Source of the DNA: JALYUA01 sp038329555
GTDB taxonomy: Bacteria > Acidobacteriota > Thermoanaerobaculia > UBA5066 > Gp7-AA6
Direction: 5' to 3'
Length of the DNA stretch: 8,968 bases
Assembly: GCA_038329555.1 (NCBI GenBank)
Contig: JBBQNC010000138.1
Coordinates: 1-8,968 of the forward strand
In this document: positions 5,644 to 8,968 of the stretch, piece by piece
How the letters are laid out: every line of letters begins with the position of its first letter
Numbering within the stretch: position 1 is the stretch's first letter
Notes under the pieces: generated by a model
What the model saw: the letters and a program-made list of their open reading frames with translations, nothing else
What the model was told of the DNA's origin: nothing
Databases searched by the model: none
Translations under genes and position numbers: made by a program

Positions 5644-6042
5644 ATGAAAGCACCCATCCTGGCATTCCTCGCGGCGGCCTTCGTCGCCGGCAGCCCGGGT
5701 CCTGCGTCCGCGACGGACGCACCCGAGACCGCGGCGGCGAAGAAGATCAACATCAATCAGGCGTCGGCCGCTCAGCTCGCCTACCTCCCTCGTGTCGGTG
5801 CGAAGGCAGCCGAACGGATCATCGAGTACCGCAAGAAGCACGGCGGCGCCTTCGGACGGATCGAAGAGCTCATGGAGGTCAAGGGCGTCGGCGAGAAGCT
5901 CTTCCAGGAGCTGAAGCCCTACGTGGCGCTGTCCGGCCCCACGACTCTGAGCGCCAAGGTGCGTTCCGGCTCGGCCCGGCCGGGCCGCGCGGCGTCCAAG
6001 AAGTCGGCCTCGAGCTCCGTCCCGCTGGGCAAGGGACGGTGA
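5644..6042 (+). CDS. comEA: ComEA-type helix-hairpin-helix DNA-binding protein, secreted
   Basis: ComEA proteins bind double-stranded DNA outside the inner membrane during natural transformation. The 132-residue product has a signal peptide (MKAPILAFLAAAFVAGS, cleavage likely after ASA near residue 24), then ININQASAAQLAYLPRVGAKAAERIIEYRKK and VKGVGEKLFQEL, the two helix-hairpin-helix turns (PRVGAK and VKGVGEK) of a ComEA domain. A basic, Ser/Lys-rich tail of about 30 residues follows. ATG 5644 is chosen because AAGGAG (5634-5639) lies four bases before it; an in-frame GTG at 5629 would add five residues. The stop overlaps the next gene as GTGA, tying ComEA to a pilin-like protein, as expected for DNA uptake. 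There is no transmembrane anchor beyond the signal peptide. Confidence 0.88.
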   Translation: MKAPILAFLAAAFVAGSPGPASATDAPETAAAKKININQASAAQLAYLPRVGAKAAERIIEYRKKHGGAFGRIEELMEVKGVGEKLFQELKPYVALSGPTTLSAKVRSGSARPGRAASKKSASSSVPLGKGR

Positions 6043-6713
6043 TCACTTCGCCCGCCCGGGGCCGCGCGAGCGGCCTCGGGCCCTTCCCGGTCTGCGGGCA
6101 CCGACACCGGTGTGCCGGCGGCGTCCCGAAGCGGACGGAGCGGGGAATCTCGGTGGTCGGTCTCCTCCTGACGTTTGCCGTCGCCGCCGCCGTGCTGGGG
6201 GCCGTCGCCCCGGCGGTCTTCCAGCTTGAACAGTCCGTCTCCATCCGGTCGGCGGCCGGAGAGGTCGGCAGCGCGATGCTGCGGGCGAGATCCGTCGCGA
6301 TCACCCGCGGGCGATACGTCGGTCTGAAGTTCCGCCAGAGCGGGGACCGGTACGAGTGGACGATCTACGCGGACGGCAACCGCAACGGCGTGCGCACGGC
6401 GGACATCGCGAGGGGTGTCGATCGACCGATCGCCGGCTTTGCATGGAGCCGCAACGACGTCATGCCGGGGATCCTGCGAGGCGTCCCCGTCCCGGATCCG
6501 GGCGATCCCCTGGCGGTCCTCGACCGCCTCGACGACCCCATCCGGTTCAACGGATCGGACATCTGCTCCTTCTCGCCGATCGGGGAGTCGACGCCCGGTT
6601 CCGTCTATCTGTGGGACGGCCGCGACCGGATGGCCGTCGTCCGCGTCTATGGGCGGTCCGCGAAGCTGCGGACGCTCTACCACCGCCGGGGGGAAAGGAG
6701 CTGGACACCATGA
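6039..6713 (+). CDS. GspH/FimT-like minor pseudopilin
   Basis: The 224-residue product is a type II secretion/type IV pilus minor pseudopilin. After a basic leader, RTERG36 is followed by the hydrophobic helix ISVVGLLLTFAVAAAVLGAV, with prepilin peptidase cleavage expected between G36 and I37. Further on, an ARSVAITRG stretch and YEWTIYADGNRNG, then VYLWDGRDRMAVVRVYG near the C-terminus, fit the GspH/FimT beta domain. Two oddities: the leader is long at 36 residues, and position +5 of the mature protein is Gly rather than the usual Glu. The start is GTG 6039, overlapping the comEA stop; no other ATG/GTG/TTG precedes the cleavage site. The stop TGA overlaps an ATG at 6710 with a good SD, suggesting that another gene once followed. 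Confidence 0.82.
   Translation: MITSPARGRASGLGPFPVCGHRHRCAGGVPKRTERGISVVGLLLTFAVAAAVLGAVAPAVFQLEQSVSIRSAAGEVGSAMLRARSVAITRGRYVGLKFRQSGDRYEWTIYADGNRNGVRTADIARGVDRPIAGFAWSRNDVMPGILRGVPVPDPGDPLAVLDRLDDPIRFNGSDICSFSPIGESTPGSVYLWDGRDRMAVVRVYGRSAKLRTLYHRRGERSWTP
6692..6712 (+). promoter_or_regulatory. SD plus ATG overlapping the pseudopilin stop, now without a credible gene
   Basis: GGAAAGGAG (6692-6700) precedes ATG 6710-6712 by nine bases, and that ATG overlaps the pseudopilin TGA as ATGA. This is the expected start of the next gene in a minor-pilin operon. The frame it opens runs to 7807, but from 6758 it lies codon-for-codon antisense to the nucleotidyltransferase gene and shows no pilin features. 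Confidence 0.4.
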
Positions 6714-6757
6714 GCATCCCGGGAAGGCCGGAGGGTCGGGGCGCGAGCGCGCGGCCG

Positions 6758-7777
6758 TCAGCCGAGAGGGAAGGCGCGAGCGGCGCCGCCCTCGGAAGAC
6801 CAGAGAAGAGAGTTCTCGAATCGGGCGCCGGGTTCGATGCGCCCGCGCGCGGCGATGCAGCCCCGCAGCTCGGCACCGGCGCCGATCGCGGCGCCGCTCC
6901 AGACGGCGGTCCCTTCGATGCGGGCGCCGTCCCCGACGGGAACGTCCGCGAGGACGCTGTCCCGCGCCTCGAAGCCCGATACCGCACGGGCGGACAGAAC
7001 CCGGGTCTTCTCGTCGAAGCCACCGGACCCCGGTGGAAACGGTCCACTCCGCGCGAGCGCTTCGAGCGACGCGCTCAGGAAATCGCGCGGTCTGCCGAGA
7101 TCGGTGAAAGGTCCCTCGTGGAGCAGCCAGCCGATTTCCTCCCGCCCTTCGGCGAGGAGGGGATCCCAGACGTCCGCGACGAGGGAGGATTCGCCCGGGG
7201 GAATTCGGTCCAGGAGACGGGGGGCGAGCACGCAGACTCCGGTGTACAGCAGAGGCGCCCGATCGAGCGGCCGCGAGGGTGTTCGGCCGAATCCCGAGAT
7301 TCGGTTCCCTTCGGACTGAAGCGGCGTGTACCGGTCGGGCTCCCGGTTCTCGACGACGAGAAGTGTGGCGGCGCGGCCGCTCTCCCGGTGGCGCCGCAGG
7401 AGCCGGCCGTAGTTCGCATCGATTGCGGTGTCGGAGTTCACGACGAGAAAGTCCCCGCCGGAGAGCCAGGACCCGGCGTTGCGCAGAGCGCCGGCCGTGC
7501 CGAGGATTTCGGGCTCGGCGAAGAAGCGGAGCTGAGGGAGTTCCGTCGAGCCGTGGACCAGGTTCTGCTCGATCTGCTCGGCGAGATGGTGGAGGTTGAC
7601 CGCTGCCTCGAGGACTCCGGCCTGGCGCAGCCGCCGGAGATGAGCGCGCGCGAGGGGAACGTTCAGGTACTCGAGGAGCGGCTTCGGGATCGCCTCGGTG
7701 ACCGGCCGGAACCGCAGGCCGCGTCCGGCGGCGAGAAGAAACGCCCGCGGGACAGGGGGCGCTGGTTCGATGGTCAA
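6758..7777 (-). CDS. Sugar-phosphate nucleotidyltransferase with C-terminal hexapeptide region
   Basis: The 339-residue product makes an NDP-sugar from NTP and a sugar 1-phosphate. The N-terminal Rossmann-like domain has LAAGRGLRFRPVT (15-27) with PKPLL (31-35), the GTAG motif (93-96) and NSD (114-116) for metal binding; FTDLGRPRDFL resembles the usual DLGTP segment. The last 70 or so residues show hexapeptide-like repeats (VLADVPVGDGARIEG, IGAGAELRG), a left-handed beta-helix as in GDP-mannose, UDP-GlcNAc or MurU-type relatives. Substrate cannot be assigned. The start is inferred as TTG 7777, the only ATG/GTG/TTG between the upstream CYTH stop and the conserved core. A hairpin occupies the gap. 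It ends 44 bases from the convergent pseudopilin gene. Confidence 0.88.
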   Translation of the reverse strand: MTIEPAPPVPRAFLLAAGRGLRFRPVTEAIPKPLLEYLNVPLARAHLRRLRQAGVLEAAVNLHHLAEQIEQNLVHGSTELPQLRFFAEPEILGTAGALRNAGSWLSGGDFLVVNSDTAIDANYGRLLRRHRESGRAATLLVVENREPDRYTPLQSEGNRISGFGRTPSRPLDRAPLLYTGVCVLAPRLLDRIPPGESSLVADVWDPLLAEGREEIGWLLHEGPFTDLGRPRDFLSASLEALARSGPFPPGSGGFDEKTRVLSARAVSGFEARDSVLADVPVGDGARIEGTAVWSGAAIGAGAELRGCIAARGRIEPGARFENSLLWSSEGGAARAFPLG

Positions 7778-7782
7778 GTGAG

Positions 7783-7803
7783 CCCCGAGATGCCGTTTCG
7801 GGG
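7783..7803 (-). promoter_or_regulatory. Hairpin between CYTH stop and nucleotidyltransferase TTG start
   Basis: On the minus strand CCCCGA and TCGGGG form a six-pair stem with a nine-base loop, ending five bases before the TTG. The GGGG of the 3' arm is the only SD-like stretch for this gene, so the stem would hide it. No T-run follows, so it is not a typical terminator. Confidence 0.35.
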
Positions 7804-7811
7804 ATGACCGG

Positions 7812-8399
7812 TCAATGATGCTCCGGGAAGACCATGTCGGGCGGAAGCGAGCCATCCTCTTCTCTCCGATTGGAATAGAGGCGCGCGTAGGAGTAGGGGA
7901 GTGCTTCCGTGAACTCGAGCTTGAGTCGGCCGAGAACTCGCCGGATCGCCGGAGGTTCCCCTTCGACCTCGACGAAGGTTCCGATCGGAGTTTCGTCCAG
8001 GGCCACGGAGCATCCGTCCATCCGCCACTCCTCGCGGAATTTTTCGTAGCGGAAGCGGCGCGTGAGGCCGAGGCCGGCGAGGATTCCCTCGACCTCGGCG
8101 GGGTCGGAGACCTCCGTTTCCCGCTCTTCACGCGTCTTGATTCCTCCCTGGAAATGCGCCGGGCCCTTGTAGGTCAGGATCGCCCGGCCGGCGGCGCGCC
8201 GCAACCGGATGGTGCGGCCGGCGCCCGACAGCTTCTTTTCGCCGTCGTCGTAGAGGTCGTTCGTCTCGAAGTGTCGCGGTTTGGCGATCTCGGCGTCGCT
8301 GGCCCGGAGATCCTCGCGGACCGCGTCGAGATCCCGACAGGGGATCTTGACCTCGACCTCCTCGCGCGGGCGCCCGGCGCCCGGTCCGGCCGCGGTCAC
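7812..8399 (-). CDS. CYTH-domain protein (class IV adenylate cyclase / triphosphatase-like)
   Basis: CYTH enzymes hold a triphosphate substrate in a beta-tunnel with Mg2+ or Mn2+; members are class IV adenylate cyclases, thiamine-triphosphatases or inorganic triphosphatases. The 195-residue product has the signature ExExK (E14, E16, K18 in EEVEVKI), RLRR (65-68), TYKGP (76-80), paired charges in KTREERETEV, and LDETPIGTFVEVEG (134-147). The spread of basic and acidic strands matches the CyaB-type subgroup more than short YgiF-like forms, but reaction and substrate cannot be fixed by eye. GTG 8399 overlaps the yqeY stop as GTGA, so the two are probably translated together. A proline/glycine-rich N-terminal stretch of about 12 residues precedes the domain. 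Confidence 0.9.
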   Translation of the reverse strand: MTAAGPGAGRPREEVEVKIPCRDLDAVREDLRASDAEIAKPRHFETNDLYDDGEKKLSGAGRTIRLRRAAGRAILTYKGPAHFQGGIKTREERETEVSDPAEVEGILAGLGLTRRFRYEKFREEWRMDGCSVALDETPIGTFVEVEGEPPAIRRVLGRLKLEFTEALPYSYARLYSNRREEDGSLPPDMVFPEHH

Positions 8400-8833
8400 G
8401 GAAGGAGCCGGCGGGCGATCTCCTGGGCTCGCTTTCCGTCGACTTTTCCCCGATGGCGGGCCATGAGCTCCTTCATGAGCGCGCCGACGTCTTTGCCCGA
8501 CTGAAGCCCCTTCTCCCCGATGATCTCTTTGACGGCGGCCTCGAGCTCGTCCGGGGAAAACGACTTCGGAAGATAAGCCTCCAGGATGGCGAGCTCCTCC
8601 GTTTCCGCCGCGACGAGATCGGCCCGTCCGCCGAGGCCGTACTGCTCGATCGCCTCGCGACGCTGCTTGACCGCCCGGCGGATCGCCGCTTCGACTTCTT
8701 CATCCGTGAGATCGCGCTGGAGCTGGATGCGCTCGTTCTTCAGCGCCGACAGGAGCAGCCGCAGGGTGGACACGCGGCGCTTCTGGCCGGCCTTGAGGGC
8801 TTCTTTCAGGTCCGCCTCGAGGCGCGGGAGCAT
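8396..8833 (-). CDS. yqeY: YqeY/GatB-related protein
   Basis: The 145-residue product belongs to the YqeY family, which resembles the tail domain of GatB and has been linked to tRNA amidotransferase-like functions; its exact role is unknown. It is nearly full length (about 148 usual) and shows the family pattern: LRLLLSALKNERI near the N-terminus, KQRREAIEQY mid-protein, ELAILEAYLPK, and MKELMARHRGKVDGKRAQEI near the end. ATG 8833 gives the usual family N-terminus; the frame is open for a further 42 codons but that extension has no family similarity and crosses the divergent selB start. There is no SD, but TATTCT ends seven bases before the ATG. First gene of yqeY-CYTH-nucleotidyltransferase. 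Confidence 0.9.
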   Translation of the reverse strand: MLPRLEADLKEALKAGQKRRVSTLRLLLSALKNERIQLQRDLTDEEVEAAIRRAVKQRREAIEQYGLGGRADLVAAETEELAILEAYLPKSFSPDELEAAVKEIIGEKGLQSGKDVGALMKELMARHRGKVDGKRAQEIARRLLP

Positions 8834-8840
8834 GGCCGGG

Positions 8841-8846
8841 AGAATA
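8841..8846 (-). promoter_or_regulatory. TATTCT -10-like box, possible leaderless start of yqeY
   Basis: TATTCT (TANNNT) ends seven bases before the yqeY ATG on the minus strand, so transcription would begin at the A of the start codon. No SD is present. No good -35 was found. The intergenic space to the divergent selB start is only about 90 bases. Confidence 0.45.
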
Positions 8847-8908
8847 TCAGCGCGACTCGATCGGAAGGCGGAGGCCGTGGCTCGAGCGCGCGGCTCGGTT
8901 CCCGGTCG

Positions 8909-8916
8909 TATAGCCT
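8909..8916 (+). promoter_or_regulatory. TATAGC/TAGCCT -10-like box before selB
   Basis: TAGCCT (8911-8916, TANNNT) ends eight bases before the selB GTG; the overlapping TATAGC (8909-8914) is ten bases away. There is no SD in front of the GTG. Either hexamer would place transcription start within a few bases of the start codon. Confidence 0.35.
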
Positions 8917-8924
8917 TCGACACC

Positions 8925-8968
8925 GTGAAGCGTTTCCTCGTGGGCACCGCCGGCCACATCGACCACGG
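8925..8968 (+). CDS. selB: Selenocysteine-specific elongation factor SelB (N-terminal fragment)
   Basis: Only 14 codons are in the window, reading (V/M)KRFLVGTAGHIDH before the right edge. GTAGHIDHG is the P-loop start characteristic of SelB, the GTPase that delivers Sec-tRNA to UGA codons with a SECIS element. EF-Tu has GTIGHVDHG, IF-2 has MGHVDHG, and LepA/TypA have AHIDHG or AHVDHG, so SelB fits best. GTG 8925 puts the P-loop at the usual place near residue 6. It is divergent from yqeY. Assignment rests on a short stretch, but a distinctive one. Confidence 0.75.
   Translation, partial: MKRFLVGTAGHIDH

Noticed and set aside
4687..5841. N-terminal extension of the ubiA frame (about 385 codons)
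   Set aside because: It overlaps ubiX and crosses the divergent region in a different frame, has an Arg-rich shadow composition, and the GTG overlapping the ubiX stop gives the normal UbiA length.
6727..6756. Terminator between the convergent pseudopilin and nucleotidyltransferase genes
   Set aside because: GGCCG/CGGCC and GCGC/GCGC can pair, but no T-run follows on either strand; in GC-rich DNA such stems are common by chance.
6710..7807. Plus-strand 365-codon frame following the pseudopilin gene
   Set aside because: It is codon-aligned antisense to the well-supported nucleotidyltransferase gene. At high GC this register rarely meets stops, and the translation is low-complexity Arg/Gly/Ala/Glu with no domain.
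8834..8959. Upstream extension of yqeY to an ATG at 8959
   Set aside because: The added 42 residues have no family similarity and would overlap the divergent selB start; ATG 8833 gives the standard YqeY N-terminus.

Overview
The window is GC-rich DNA (by eye about two thirds G+C) from a bacterium. No rRNA, tRNA, complete mobile element or CRISPR array was seen. The gene set is vitamin synthesis, UbiX/UbiA-type quinone prenylation, a deoxynucleoside kinase beside panBC, a ComEA/pseudopilin pair, a CYTH enzyme and SelB. Together with the base composition this fits an Acidobacteriota-like or related Gram-negative lineage. That assignment is inference; no marker gene in the window proves it.

Layout, left to right. 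(1) Positions 1-2486, minus strand: a vitamin operon panB-panC-thiG. PanB and PanC make pantoate and pantothenate (coenzyme A precursor); ThiG makes the thiazole half of thiamine and is cut by the left edge. A good -10 box (TATAAT) and a strong Shine-Dalgarno (SD) sequence precede panB. (2) Positions 2487-3077: about 590 bases without a credible gene. They hold the panB promoter, two tandem copies of a palindromic element of about 110 bases, and a short direct repeat that may be an insertion-sequence scar. (3) Positions 3078-5309, minus strand: ubiX-ubiA, overlapping by GTGA, then a deoxynucleoside kinase. UbiX makes prenylated FMN and UbiA prenylates an aromatic acid, here probably for menaquinone. 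(4) Positions 5310-5643: a divergent intergenic region with a palindrome and a UUCG-rich structured segment containing two mini-ORFs ahead of comEA. (5) Positions 5644-6713, plus strand: comEA and a GspH/FimT-like pseudopilin gene, again joined by GTGA. (6) Positions 6758-8833, minus strand: yqeY, a CYTH-domain gene and a sugar-phosphate nucleotidyltransferase gene with a C-terminal hexapeptide region. (7) Position 8925 to the right edge, plus strand: the first 14 codons of a SelB-type translation factor, divergent from yqeY.

The most unusual property is how translation appears to start. Only panB and comEA have a clear, well-placed SD sequence. Four genes (thiG, ubiA, the pseudopilin gene and the CYTH gene) start with GTG inside a GTGA overlap with the preceding stop. 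Five others (panC, the kinase gene, ubiX, yqeY, selB) lack an SD but have a TANNNT hexamer 7-10 bases upstream of the start codon, the spacing expected of a -10 box for leaderless mRNA. I do not see a clearly new multi-gene defence or metabolic system. The candidates for undescribed biology are this initiation pattern, the comEA leader, the tandem palindromic elements and the uncharacterised yqeY-CYTH-nucleotidyltransferase cluster.
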